A stretch of 64,000 nt of DNA from Exiguobacterium aurantiacum (GTDB lineage Bacteria; Bacillota; Bacilli; Exiguobacteriales; Exiguobacteriaceae). Positions within the stretch are counted from its first letter, which is position 1; every line of letters starts with the position of its first letter. Below are positions 32,214 to 43,295 of this stretch, in pieces. Location of the stretch: the NCBI RefSeq assembly GCF_001766415.1, contig NZ_MKXO01000002.1:186001-250000 (forward strand), given 5' to 3'. Below the pieces are notes generated by a model that worked only from the letters and a program-made list of their open reading frames with translations, had not been told where the DNA came from and made no database searches. The position numbers and the translations under genes are program-made.

Positions 32214-32437
32214 TCGTCCTCTCCTGTCATTAAACTTCGAAGGGTGAGTACGAGCGCGGTGATCCCGACAAACATTCCGAGAAACACCGACACATTCCAA
32301 CCAAACGTGCCCCAAAATTCACGTCTCGCCCCATATTGGCCGACGAGATAACCGATGACGATCGGTCCGGCGAGCGCGGTCGAGATTTGTGAGGCGAGCG
32401 AGGCGTAGGATAGGTAACGATTGTCTTTTTTCGTCAT
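32210..32437 (-). CDS. atpZ: AtpZ/AtpI family protein
   Basis: 75 residues with two membrane helices (STALAGPIVIGYLVGQYG and GWNVSVFLGMFVGITALVLTL), the usual first gene of the Bacillales atp operon. AtpZ with AtpI has been proposed to form a Mg2+/Ca2+ channel and assist c-ring assembly. It overlaps atpI by four bases (ATGA). The ribosome site is GGGGG. Confidence 0.88.
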   Translation of the reverse strand: MTKKDNRYLSYASLASQISTALAGPIVIGYLVGQYGARREFWGTFGWNVSVFLGMFVGITALVLTLRSLMTGEDE

Positions 32438-32520
32438 CCTAGTCCCCCTTTCTAACTGGCAGCCAGCACTTCATCTTCTTCGATTCACACTCGCGTGACC
32501 ATCAAAAGTCACACAAGTTC

Positions 32521-32549
32521 AGAGTACTGGAAATAGCATAAGAAGTCAA
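32521..32549 (-). promoter_or_regulatory. Likely promoter of the atp operon
   Basis: On the minus strand TTGACT (32549-32544), 17-bp spacer, TACTCT (32526-32521). The -35 box matches 5 of 6 consensus bases and the -10 box 3 of 6. About 85 bp separate it from atpZ. Confidence 0.45.
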
Positions 32550-33175
32550 TTGATTTCACAATTATAAAAGCGCTTTAAACCAAGTCGTATCAAGGCTTTT
32601 ACGCACTTCACAAACTAAATTAAAATCACTAAATTTTAAAGAAGTGTGAAGAAACGGTGAAATAAAAATGTTGACTTTATAATATTTCACAAACCGAATC
32701 AGATGAGGAATAGTTCAGTTATACATCCGCGTATTGGAAAATACAACGCAAACCTCCCCACGTTCACAAAAGGTTTTAAAACGGACGCTGATTTCGCATT
32801 GAAATCGTTTTCATTATCCTGTATCAGTATACCGATTATCTTTTTGCCGTGTCGAGCGATTCTGACAAATTTGTAGTGATGAATCTCACAGTGTTAATCC
32901 CGGGAAGGAATTGGCTGGAAACGCTATAATATCAAGCTCAAATGGATATATGGTACCAGTTGAGTGGCACCTATTACGATGTAAGCAACCTCTGAAATTA
33001 TGTCTATTTTGTGACTTCCGAAACCGAACATACGCAAAGGCCAGCCGATGGTCACGTTAAACCCGGTTTTCTAGGTGCAGGAACAGCTCGGCATTCACGA
33101 ATCTCGGACGAAGCCGATGCACACCGTTCATTCGGCTGACCTACTCGTCGAGGCGATGGCCGAATCATATATTCA
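32550..33175. other. Non-coding region upstream of the atp operon
   Basis: No convincing gene. The motif TTCACAAA recurs exactly at 32607, 32686 and 32763, with TTCACAAT at 32555 and TTCACACT at 32485, all on one strand and about 50-80 bp apart. A cre-like palindrome lies at 32799-32815. Between 33077 and 33179 a short open frame (reading V-Q-E-Q-L-G-I-H to A-E-S-Y-I-Q) could be the tail of a lost gene. It is unrecognised and abuts the end of the IS605-type element. Confidence 0.5.
32799..32815. promoter_or_regulatory. cre-like site (CcpA)
   Basis: TTGAAATCGTTTTCATT matches the catabolite response element consensus at every fixed position but one. It lies about 270 bp upstream of the atp promoter and its target gene is not evident. 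Confidence 0.4.
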
Positions 33176-33310
33176 GTGAACTACTCACCACTTGTTTGCT
33201 TCGCAACTTGAAGTGGGAGCTTCTTGGGAAGACCGTGCTTTGACCAGCCACGGTTGTGGACCAAGCTCGTCGGGCAGTCCCTGCCCTGGGGTGTTTCAGT
33301 CGGCGAGACC
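33176..33310 (-). ncRNA. Putative omega-RNA (right-end RNA) of the TnpB element
   Basis: Downstream of and overlapping the tnpB 3-prime end on the minus strand, sequence typical of TnpB guide RNAs is kept: a hairpin of CTCCCACTT with AAGTGG-GAG and the terminal GTAGTTCAC. The first bases of host DNA that would act as guide are TGAATATATGATTCGGCC (from 33175 downward). The call is by resemblance only, not a covariance search. Confidence 0.55.
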
Positions 33311-33721
33311 CAACAGGTTGAGGCTCGCGTTGACGTCGCGGTCGTGGTGCGTGCCGCATGCGACACATGTCCACTCGCGGACGTGCAGGTCCTTCTCGCC
33401 ATCGTTCTCGCCGCAGGCCGAACAGATTTGAGTCGAGGCGAACCACGGGTCGGCCTGGATCAGCGTCCGGCCGTGGAACCTGCATTTGTAGGCGAGCTGG
33501 CGGACGAACTCGCCCCACCCGGCGTCCCCGATCGACTTTGCCAGGCGGCGGTCCTGCATCATCTCCCTCGGCTTCAGCGTCTCGACGACGACGACTTGGT
33601 TCTCGTCGACGATGCGTCGCGACAGCTTGTTGTAGACGAAGCGGGCGCAGCCGATCGTCCTGACGAGGAACTCGGCCTGTGCCGCCGTCGGGTGGAGCCT
33701 GTATTTGTAGCCCTTCAGCAT
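33296..33721 (-). pseudogene. tnpB: Internally deleted TnpB (mini-TnpB, 141 residues)
   Basis: The N-terminal GYKYRLHPTAAQAEFLVRTIGCARFVYN of a TnpB is joined in frame to the C-terminal half: RIVDENQVVVVETLK (RuvC-II, E), the DAGWGEFVRQLAYK bridge, the zinc ribbon C-SACG ... C-ACG and HHDRDVNASLNLL (RuvC-III). Roughly 200-250 residues, including the wedge region and the RuvC-I aspartate, are missing compared with the usual 370-400. It keeps an ATG with ribosome site GGGAGGGG and no stop. Cleavage activity should be lost. Whether the small protein is made is unknown. Confidence 0.8.
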
Positions 33722-33862
33722 GTCTGCCCCTCCCTTCCACCAGATAGTAGGATGATTCTCTTCTCATTCCGATACCCGCGGCGGGGGAAGGGAAAGCCGA
33801 CGGAATTACGAACTTCTGTTCGTTATATCTGTCACAGGGGTGGCCAAGAGGTTTATGTACGG

Positions 33863-33925
33863 GCGAGAATTCTCCCACCTACGCTAAGCTTCGCCCCAGA
33901 CGCTTAGAGGTGGGAGAATTCTCGC
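33863..33925. repeat. Perfect subterminal palindrome of the IS605-type element
   Basis: 18-bp exact arms GCGAGAATTCTCCCACCT and AGGTGGGAGAATTCTCGC, extended by CTAAGC/GCTTAG inside a 3-nt bulge, with a 12-nt loop. This is the form of hairpin that TnpA recognises at element ends, here at the tnpB 5-prime side. Confidence 0.75.
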
Positions 33926-34131
33926 TTAATTATGTTAAAGGATTCGACCGACAGCCAGCCAAACTTGTTTTGTATCCTCATACTTCTTTGCATGGAGTTT
34001 CACATATACTTCATAATTCCGATTATTTCACATGGAATTAAAGTTTACATTCATTTTCACTACGGGTAACAATTGTTGTAGAACGCTTTTTTATACACAG
34101 ACAAAAAGCGAGTAGTGAAAGGGGTTTTGAA

Positions 34132-36798
<2,667 letters not shown>

Positions 36799-36814
36799 CC
36801 CGAACGCGCGAACA

Positions 36815-36845
36815 GCCCGTCCCTCAATCGAGGAACGGGCTTTTT
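36815..36845 (+). terminator. Terminator of the P-type ATPase gene
   Basis: 11-bp arms GCCCGTCCCTC and GAGGAACGGGC (one G-U pair) followed by TTTTT. Confidence 0.85.
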
Positions 36846-36911
36846 ATATGGCTGTAAACATACCTTATCCCGTTTTTAAGTGTTGTTAAACCTAAAATTG
36901 AAAAATAAATG

Positions 36912-36940
36912 TTTACATTTTAACCACAAGGGAATAATAA
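36912..36940 (+). promoter_or_regulatory. Possible promoter of the osmoprotectant ABC operon
   Basis: TTTACA (36912-36917), 17-bp spacer, TAATAA (36935-36940), about 40 bp before the first gene, in an AT-rich leader. Confidence 0.4.
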
Positions 36941-36977
36941 GGTTATGTGAAAATAATTTTTGAAAAGAGTTGAGTCA

Positions 36978-38102
36978 ATGATTGAGTTTAAAAATGTAGA
37001 GAAGACCTTCAAAAGTACGACTGTACTGAAGGAAATGAACTTGACGATTAACAAAGGCGAACTCGTCGTCTTTATCGGCCCGTCCGGCTGCGGTAAGACG
37101 ACGTCGCTTAAAATGATCAACCGTTTGATCGAACCGACATCTGGGACGATTATCGTCAACGGTCAAGACACACGCAAGATGGACCCGATCGAACTGAGAC
37201 GCCAAATGGGTTACGTCATTCAACAGACTGGCCTCTTCCCTCATATGACGATCCGCGAGAATATCCAATTGATCGCCGGTCTCGAAGGACACGCCGAACA
37301 GGATATGGACGCCCGGACCGAGCACTTGCTCCGCATGGTCGGCCTCGACCCGGATCAATTCATCGATCGCTATCCGAGTGAACTGAGCGGCGGTCAACAG
37401 CAGCGCATCGGCTTCGCCCGCGCCCTCATGAACGACCCGGAAGTCATCTTGATGGACGAGCCGTTCAGCGCCCTCGACCCTGTGACACGGAACGACCTCC
37501 AAGAAGAACTGTTCAACCTGCAAGAAGAAGTCAAGAAAACGATTGTATTCGTCACCCACGATATGGATGAGGCGATCAAGCTGGCTGATCGTATTTGTAT
37601 CATGCGTGACGGGGAAATCGTTCAGTTCGATACACCGGAACAGATTCTCCGTAATCCGCAGGACGAGTACGTCGAAGCGTTCATCGGTAAAAATCGAATT
37701 TGGAACAGCCCTGAATACATTAAAGCGAAAGATATCATGATCACGGACCCTGTCTCGATCAGCGGCAAACGCACGGTGTTGCAAGCGATTGAAATCATGC
37801 GTTCACGCAAAGTCGACAGTCTCCTGATCACGGACCGCGATCGCGTCCTTCAAGGACTCATCAAATTGAAAGACGTCCACGGGATCCAAGATAAGACGAG
37901 ACGACTCGAGGAAGTCATGAACGTGAACTACGCTTTCGTCTCGAGCGAGGACTCGCTCCTCGATATTTTAGACGTCATGAACACGAGCGACCAAGGCTAT
38001 CTGCCGGTCGTGACCGGACCTATCCTTAACGGACTCATCACACGCAGCAGTTTGCTTTCCGTCCTCAGTGAGCAATTCATGCAAGAGGAGGAAACAATAT
38101 GA
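36978..38102 (+). CDS. Osmoprotectant ABC transporter ATP-binding protein with CBS domains (OpuCA-like)
   Basis: It is 374 residues from ATG 36978 (an upstream start would add six residues). Walker A GPSGCGKTTSLKM, ABC signature LSGGQQQRIGFARAL, Walker B VILMDEPFSALDP and the H-loop FVTHDMDEAI are all present. Two CBS modules occupy about 250-370 (MITDPVSI, SLLITDRDRVLQGLI; AFVSSEDSLLDIL) and may sense ionic strength or a nucleotide such as c-di-AMP, as known in OpuC. Its stop overlaps the next gene by four bases (ATGA). Confidence 0.92.
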   Translation: MIEFKNVEKTFKSTTVLKEMNLTINKGELVVFIGPSGCGKTTSLKMINRLIEPTSGTIIVNGQDTRKMDPIELRRQMGYVIQQTGLFPHMTIRENIQLIAGLEGHAEQDMDARTEHLLRMVGLDPDQFIDRYPSELSGGQQQRIGFARALMNDPEVILMDEPFSALDPVTRNDLQEELFNLQEEVKKTIVFVTHDMDEAIKLADRICIMRDGEIVQFDTPEQILRNPQDEYVEAFIGKNRIWNSPEYIKAKDIMITDPVSISGKRTVLQAIEIMRSRKVDSLLITDRDRVLQGLIKLKDVHGIQDKTRRLEEVMNVNYAFVSSEDSLLDILDVMNTSDQGYLPVVTGPILNGLITRSSLLSVLSEQFMQEEETI

Positions 38103-39685
38103 ATACGATTCAATCTTTTTTCAATTACGTCGCGAGCAACACCGACCAAATCGGTACGCTCTTGCTTGAACACTTGCAACTGACCGTCTTCGCCGTCTCG
38201 CTCGCAGTACTGATCGGTGTCCCGCTCGGTATTTTGATTCTCCGGATGCCACGCCTCGCCAAACCGATCCTCGGTCTGACGAGCGTCGTTCAGGCTGTGC
38301 CAAGTCTTGCCTTGCTCGGTTTCCTCATCCCGTTCATCGGAATCGGTTCGACACCGGCCATCATCATGGTCGTCCTGTATTCGCTGCTCCCGATCGTGAA
38401 GAACACGTACACGGGTCTGTCGAGCATTCCGGGTGACACGCTTGAATCCGCTAAAGGGATCGGCCTCACCGACCGCCAAATTTTAAGCAAGATCCAATTG
38501 CCGCTCGCCTTGCCGATCATCATGGCCGGGATTCGAATCTCAGCCGTCACAGCTGTCGGTCTCATGACGATTTCAGCGTTCGTCGGAGCAGGTGGTCTTG
38601 GTTACCTCGTCTTCGCCGGTATCCAGACAGTCGACAACAACCAGATCTTAGCAGGTGCGATTCCGGCCGGTCTACTCGCACTCTTGATCGACTTCATCGT
38701 CAGCCGTATCGAGTATAAAGTCGCTCCGAACGGGATTGTCCTCGCCGACGGACGGATGAAGAAGAAAAAACACCGTCCCGCTAGAAAAGTGGCGAAACCG
38801 CTCATCGTGATCGCGACAGCGTTCGCCTTGCTCCTCGCCGGTTCGATCTACGCCTTCACCCGTGAAGACGATACGATTGTCATCGGCTCGAAAAACTATA
38901 CGGAGCAGGCGATCCTCGGGAACATGGTTGCCGATTTGATCGAAGACAAGACCGACCTCGAGGTGAAGCGTCAACTTAACCTCGGCGGTACGCAAGTCGC
39001 GTTCAGCGCACTCCGGACCGGTGAAATCGATGCCTATGTCGAGTACACCGGAACACTCTTCGTCGACGTCTTGAAGCAAGAAGTCGATAACGACCCGGAC
39101 GCTGTCTACGAACAGGTCCGGTCGCAAATGCAAGAGCGGTTCGATATCCGGACACTCGACCCGATTGGATTTAACAATACGTTCGCTATCGCCGTCAAAC
39201 AAGAAGACGCCGACAAGTATAACTTGAAGACCGTCTCTGACCTTGCCGCGGTGAGTGACGAGCTCGTCTTCGGCCCGACAATCGAATTCTCGAACCGGGA
39301 AGACGGCTATCTCGGCTTGAAAGAAGTGTATCCGTTCAACTTCGCAGACGTGAAACCGGTCGATGGCGGCCTTCGTTACACGGCGCTCATGAACGGCGAG
39401 AGCCAGGCAATCGATGGTTTCTCAACCGATGGCCTATTGAAGCGGTTCGAACTCGTCGTCCTCGAAGACGATCAACAGTTCTTCCCGCCTTACTACGCCG
39501 TCCCGATCGTCAATGAAGAGACGCTCACCGAGCATCCCGAGCTCGCAGACGTGTTGAACTTGCTCAACGGCAAAATCACGGACGAAATCATGCAAGAGTT
39601 GAACTACCTCGCCGACGTCGAAAAACAACGTCCCGAGAAAGTGGCTCACGACTTCCTCGTCTCTGAAGGTTTAATCGAAGAATAA
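38099..39685 (+). CDS. Fused permease/substrate-binding protein of an osmoprotectant ABC transporter
   Basis: 528 residues in two parts. Residues 1 to about 210 are a permease with six hydrophobic helices and the ABC coupling loop (TLESAKGIGLTDRQILSKIQLPLALP). After a short helix (about 225-250), residues 260-528 form a glycine betaine/choline-binding domain (IVIGSKNYTEQAILGNMVADLIE ... FGPTIEFSNREDGYLGLKEVYP). Fusion of binding protein and permease gives a two-gene transporter with the preceding ATPase. Likely substrates are betaine, choline or carnitine. It is probably induced by salt, but no operator is recognised. Confidence 0.92.
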   Translation: MNTIQSFFNYVASNTDQIGTLLLEHLQLTVFAVSLAVLIGVPLGILILRMPRLAKPILGLTSVVQAVPSLALLGFLIPFIGIGSTPAIIMVVLYSLLPIVKNTYTGLSSIPGDTLESAKGIGLTDRQILSKIQLPLALPIIMAGIRISAVTAVGLMTISAFVGAGGLGYLVFAGIQTVDNNQILAGAIPAGLLALLIDFIVSRIEYKVAPNGIVLADGRMKKKKHRPARKVAKPLIVIATAFALLLAGSIYAFTREDDTIVIGSKNYTEQAILGNMVADLIEDKTDLEVKRQLNLGGTQVAFSALRTGEIDAYVEYTGTLFVDVLKQEVDNDPDAVYEQVRSQMQERFDIRTLDPIGFNNTFAIAVKQEDADKYNLKTVSDLAAVSDELVFGPTIEFSNREDGYLGLKEVYPFNFADVKPVDGGLRYTALMNGESQAIDGFSTDGLLKRFELVVLEDDQQFFPPYYAVPIVNEETLTEHPELADVLNLLNGKITDEIMQELNYLADVEKQRPEKVAHDFLVSEGLIEE

Positions 39686-39726
39686 AGACAGAAATCCCGC
39701 CCCTTGAAAAGGGCGGGATTTTGTCT
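39686..39726 (+). terminator. Terminator of the osmoprotectant operon
   Basis: Hairpin GACAGAAATCCCGCCC/GGGCGGGATTTTGTC with a short loop and a T stretch, right after the stop codon. Confidence 0.8.
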
Positions 39727-39776
39727 GTCCGTTTGTTGACCACGTTGGTCGTTTTCGGCGCCTCGAATCGAACGAC

Positions 39777-40928
39777 CTACATCGCTTTCCCCATCGAAAC
39801 GCGGTTACGTCCGCTTTGCTTCGCCTGATAGAGCGCTCGGTCAGCCGCTTCGATCAAATCAGACTTCTCGACGTCTAGTCCGGGGATGTGTTCTGCGACG
39901 CCGATGCTGACGCTCACTTTGCGGAGCGGCTGATACGCTTCATGCAAAATGTTCAGCTTAAGAACTGCTTGGCGAATCCGTTCCGCGACTTCTTTTGACT
40001 GACGGGCATGGTGCGGCCGAAGTAACACCGCGAACTCCTCGCCGCCATAGCGGGCGACCATGCCATCTTCCCCGACCGCTTTATAAACGGCGTGTGCGAC
40101 CCGTTCGAGACAGGCGTCCCCCGCCAAATGACCGTACGTATCGTTATACAGTTTGAACGCATCGATGTCGAGCAGGAGGAGCGCGACATCCGTACTTGTT
40201 TCTTCCGTCTCGTCCCAAAGTCGCTCGAGCTTTTCATCGAAGGCACGACGATTCCAAACGCCGGTCAAAGCGTCATGAAGCGACCGATGGATCAGCGCCT
40301 GCTTGCTGCGCTCGAGCCGGAACGTGTGCACGAATGCGAGCAACAAGAGGATGGCGATCGCGACGACGATGACGATCACCCACGTCGCCGAATTCGAGGC
40401 ACTGACACTTCGCTGTGACGCCTCTTGAATGATCTTGTCGATGTCCTCCCGGATGTCGGCGTCAACGTCTCGAAATTGATTGATGTAATCAATCCCGCTA
40501 TAGCGCCGTGCATTCGCTTCCACAATTTTGCCCGCATCGACGAGGGCAAGCTGCGACTCATAAAACAGCTCCATTTCATTAATAAGCGGAAGCGCCTCTC
40601 CTTGAATGATTTCCTGCATAATCGGATGGCGATGGTCAAGCTCGTGGATGACTTGAATCGTCTCAGCAAGAGCATACTTCGTCTCATTATATTGTCGGAG
40701 CGACAACATATCTTGATTATATGTATAGCCACGGACCGATAACTCTTGATCGAGCAGGAGCGCGAACAGTTCAGACGCCGCGTTCGCGATCGGAATCGCC
40801 TCTTCGACGATACGCTCGTTCTGCCGTTCGATGTTTTGGAAGGCGCTGTAGCTCCATAGACTCGTCAAGAACAGCGCTAATAACGCAATCAACAGATAGG
40901 CTTGCAAAAGTGACAGTTTTGGCCTCAT
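39777..40928 (-). CDS. Membrane-bound diguanylate cyclase (GGDEF)
   Basis: It is 383 residues from ATG 40928, which has GAGGAAGAG upstream; two earlier ATGs are less well placed. TM1 (about 8-28) is followed by a helical extracellular sensor (about 29-185), TM2 (about 190-210) and a GGDEF domain with the active signature RYGGEEF and the substrate contact FKLYNDTYGHLAGD. It makes cyclic-di-GMP from two GTP. No RxxD inhibitory site is obvious just before GGEEF. The only other c-di-GMP gene in the window is the degenerate EAL-HDOD protein. Confidence 0.92.
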   Translation of the reverse strand: MRPKLSLLQAYLLIALLALFLTSLWSYSAFQNIERQNERIVEEAIPIANAASELFALLLDQELSVRGYTYNQDMLSLRQYNETKYALAETIQVIHELDHRHPIMQEIIQGEALPLINEMELFYESQLALVDAGKIVEANARRYSGIDYINQFRDVDADIREDIDKIIQEASQRSVSASNSATWVIVIVVAIAILLLLAFVHTFRLERSKQALIHRSLHDALTGVWNRRAFDEKLERLWDETEETSTDVALLLLDIDAFKLYNDTYGHLAGDACLERVAHAVYKAVGEDGMVARYGGEEFAVLLRPHHARQSKEVAERIRQAVLKLNILHEAYQPLRKVSVSIGVAEHIPGLDVEKSDLIEAADRALYQAKQSGRNRVSMGKAM

Positions 40929-41038
40929 GGTCGTTCTCTTCCTCATTTCAACAGATGACATTCGCTTCTGTCTTCACTATCGGTTGTTGCTTCGATTTTC
41001 TCAACTATTATGGATTGGTTTCCACAGATTGAGCGCAC

Positions 41039-41071
41039 AAAAAAGGAGGATCCGACTGGAGCCTCCTTTCG
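41039..41071 (-). terminator. Terminator of upp
   Basis: Hairpin AAAGGAGG and CCTCCTTT with a partly paired middle, and a T run on the minus strand, just after upp. Confidence 0.75.
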
Positions 41072-41077
41072 TTTTGC

Positions 41078-41707
41078 TTATTTTGTTCCGAACAAACGGT
41101 CACCTGCGTCACCGAGTCCTGGCACGATGTAGCCATGTTCGTTCAACTTCTCGTCGAGTGCGGCGAGATAGATTTCAACGTCTGGGTGCTCGGCTTGAAC
41201 GCGTTCGACGCCTTCTGGCGCTGCGCAGAGACAAGCAAGCTTGATCGACTTCGCGCCGTGTTTTTTAAGGGCTGCGATCGCATCAGCTGCAGATCCGCCG
41301 GTCGCAAGCATCGGGTCGACGACGATGAAGTCACGCTCGGTAATATCTGTCGGCAACTTGAGATAGTATTCGTGCGGCTCGAGCGTCTCTGGGTCACGGT
41401 AAAGACCGATGTGACCGACTTTGACGTTCGGCATCATTTTGAGGAAGCCATCCACCATGCCGAGGCCTGCCCGTAAAATTGGGACGATTCCCAATTTCTT
41501 GCCGGCAATCATCTTTTGTGTCGATACCGAGACCGGTGTCTCAATCTCCACATCAGTAAGCGGAAGGTCGCGTGTAATTTCATATGCCATGAGTGAAGAA
41601 ACCTCTTCTACGAGTTCGCGGAACTGCTTCGTCCCCGTCTCTACTTTGCGCATAATCGTCATCTTGTGCTGAATCAATGGGTGATCATAAACGTGTACTT
41701 TTCCCAT
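41078..41707 (-). CDS. upp: Uracil phosphoribosyltransferase
   Basis: This 209-residue salvage enzyme converts uracil and PRPP to UMP. The PRPP-binding motif is [18 protein letters not shown] and the uracil-binding end is [16 protein letters not shown]. In B. subtilis upp lies between glyA and atp, as broadly here. Monocistronic. Confidence 0.97.
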   Translation of the reverse strand: MGKVHVYDHPLIQHKMTIMRKVETGTKQFRELVEEVSSLMAYEITRDLPLTDVEIETPVSVSTQKMIAGKKLGIVPILRAGLGMVDGFLKMMPNVKVGHIGLYRDPETLEPHEYYLKLPTDITERDFIVVDPMLATGGSAADAIAALKKHGAKSIKLACLCAAPEGVERVQAEHPDVEIYLAALDEKLNEHGYIVPGLGDAGDRLFGTK

Positions 41708-41801
41708 TTTGCTTCACTCCTCTCTAAATCTCTCTCGAGCATTGTACCCCAACTTCTCTTAGAAAGGTAGGGTCAACTTCCGTTTTTGAAGAGGTCAGAC
41801 G

Positions 41802-41834
41802 AAACCCCAAGGGCCAGTTTGACACCTCGGGGTT
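41802..41834 (-). terminator. Weak terminator of the GH114-like gene
   Basis: Arms AACCCC and GGGGTT in a partly paired stem; the minus strand has only a short T run afterwards. Confidence 0.4.
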
Positions 41835-41849
41835 GATCTACCTTCTAGA

Positions 41850-43295
41850 TTAGAATTTGAAGAAGTTCAAAAAGCCGGCTGTCTTGTGCTTGGCTTTTGC
41901 ACACATGTTGCCTTTGGCTTTTTCGTGCTCCACGAACTTGGCATGCTTAGCAGCATGTTTTTTCGCGTGCTTCTTCGCTTTCTTTTTGTCTTTTTTTAGT
42001 TCTTTTTCTGTTTTCTGCTTCGGCTCAGCTTGCTTCGAATCTTTTTGCTCGACTGGCTTCGTTGTCGTGCTCGTCGATGCAGCAGGCTTCGTCGGCGCTG
42101 TTGTCGGTTTTGACGCAGTCGACGTCTCTGTCGCTGGTTTTGTTGCTACCGGCTTTTGCGCAGTCGATGTTTCCGTCGCTACCGGCTTTGGCGCAGTCGA
42201 TGTTTCCGTCGCTGGTTTCGTTGCTTCCGGTTTTGGTGCAGTCGATGTTTCCGTCGCTGGCTTCGTTGCTTCCGGTTTTGGTGCAGTCGATGTTTCCGTC
42301 GCCGGCTTCGTTGCTTCCGGTTTTGGTGCAGTCGATGTTTCCGTCGCTGGCTTCGTCGCTTCCGGTTTTGTTGCTGTTGACGTCTCTGTCGTTGGTGCTA
42401 CCACGACAGGTGCCGGAGTCGGTGCCGTGTCTTTCGTCCGTGTCACAAGACCTGCGTTCCAGTTCACATAAGCGTCTGCTTCGTGGAAGTGGATAAACTT
42501 CGAGTCAGCGGCAAGTTTGTGGCTTTCCGCACTTTGACGCGTCGAGATCGTGAGCGTTTTGACCGAATGTTTCGTATCGACTGCTTGAAGTTTTTTGATC
42601 ATGTTTTGTGACCAGGCGTCGCTTTTGATCGTGTCGGCGTTGAAGCTCTCCCACATGATGCCATCGACGTAAGGTGCTGTCGACGTTTCGAGTGTGTCAA
42701 AGCCCCAGTTTTGGACCATAGCGATGTTGCCGTATCGGGCACGCGCTTCTTTCAAGAAGTTGACGAGACCGTCACGTTGCTGCTTGAGCACGGTCGGGTT
42801 GTTCAAATGTTCGTTGTCGATATCGCCGACCGTATCCATGAACACGCCATCGATCCCTTTAGCGATGACTTGGTTTTGGATTTCCGTGAGCAAGAGCCCT
42901 TGGAAGTGCGGTGAAGCGATGTTCGTCAAGTAAGAATCCCATTCCGGGTAGTGGACACGTTGTCCGTTGCGCGTGAAGAAATCACCTGACTGAAGTTTTG
43001 ACATGAGACCGGTGTTCCACGTCGCGACTTCCATGACACTAATATAACCGAGTACTTTCGTACCGCGTGACTTGATCTGTTCAACTTGAGCTTTTGTATA
43101 ATGAAGCGGCTCGATGATGACGAGATCATAGTTTTGCATATCTTTGATGATCGTTTCGGTCGGATGACCATAATACACTTGATAGTTCTTCACACCGTCG
43201 AGTGGGTTCATCGTTTGCGCCCCCGTTTTTGACATGTTCAGACTAACAATTAACAACACTACCGTTAGAGACATAATAATCTTTTTCAATTTCAA
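41850..43295 (-). CDS. Secreted GH114-like (endo-alpha-1,4-polygalactosaminidase fold) protein with Thr/Pro repeats and Lys/His-rich tail
   Basis: This is a 481-residue secreted protein. The signal peptide spans about 1-26 (GAQT after it). The catalytic-like domain over about 30-285 has GH114/TM1410 features: YGHPTETIIKDMQNYDLVIIEP, VLGYISVMEVATWN, GIDGVFMDTVGDID and MWESFNA. A linker of near-identical 15-residue units APKPEATKPATETST follows (about 300-395). The last ~70 residues are strongly basic (KKAKKHAKKHAAKHAK) and could bind anionic wall polymers or DNA. The substrate could be a galactosamine-rich exopolysaccharide, as for family members. No terminal anchor motif. Confidence 0.8.
   Translation of the reverse strand: MKLKKIIMSLTVVLLIVSLNMSKTGAQTMNPLDGVKNYQVYYGHPTETIIKDMQNYDLVIIEPLHYTKAQVEQIKSRGTKVLGYISVMEVATWNTGLMSKLQSGDFFTRNGQRVHYPEWDSYLTNIASPHFQGLLLTEIQNQVIAKGIDGVFMDTVGDIDNEHLNNPTVLKQQRDGLVNFLKEARARYGNIAMVQNWGFDTLETSTAPYVDGIMWESFNADTIKSDAWSQNMIKKLQAVDTKHSVKTLTISTRQSAESHKLAADSKFIHFHEADAYVNWNAGLVTRTKDTAPTPAPVVVAPTTETSTATKPEATKPATETSTAPKPEATKPATETSTAPKPEATKPATETSTAPKPEATKPATETSTAPKPVATETSTAQKPVATKPATETSTASKPTTAPTKPAASTSTTTKPVEQKDSKQAEPKQKTEKELKKDKKKAKKHAKKHAAKHAKFVEHEKAKGNMCAKAKHKTAGFLNFFKF
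42106..42396 (-). repeat. 45-bp tandem repeat coding for the Thr/Pro linker
   Basis: The string GCAGTCGATGTTTCCGTCGCT recurs at 42160, 42193, 42238, 42283 and 42328, giving units of 33, 45, 45 and 45 bp. Each 45-bp unit encodes one 15-residue repeat; the copies are almost identical in DNA. Confidence 0.9.

Larger units (their letters stand above)
33176..33934 (-). mobile_element. Decayed IS200/IS605-family (IS1341/TnpB-type) element
   Basis: A GC-rich insert of about 760 bp in AT-rich surroundings. It holds an internally deleted tnpB, no tnpA, a subterminal perfect palindrome at one end (33863-33925) and an omega-RNA-like right end finishing GTTCAC at 33176. On the minus strand the left flank reads TTTAAC (33939-33934), compatible with a TTTAA-type target/TAM motif. 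Exact ends are inferred from these motifs because the family makes no target duplication. Confidence 0.65.

Noticed and set aside
32567-32577. AAAGCGCTTT as a second cre site at the atp promoter
   Set aside because: Two fixed positions of the consensus differ; too weak alone.
33077-33179. A 34-codon frame ending at the IS605-type element
   Set aside because: No start or ribosome site and no family match by eye; kept only as a note in the intergenic entry.
33165-33878. A 237-codon arginine-rich open frame on the minus strand
   Set aside because: It is out of frame over tnpB, with unnatural composition; the GC-rich tnpB sequence explains it.
36975-37784. A 269-codon open frame antisense to the osmoprotectant ATPase gene
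   Set aside because: Shadow of a real gene with ABC motifs on the other strand; no ribosome site or family motif.
42106-42396. Regular 33-45 bp repeats as a possible CRISPR array
   Set aside because: They are in frame inside a coding region and encode a 15-residue repeat; there are no unique spacers or cas genes.
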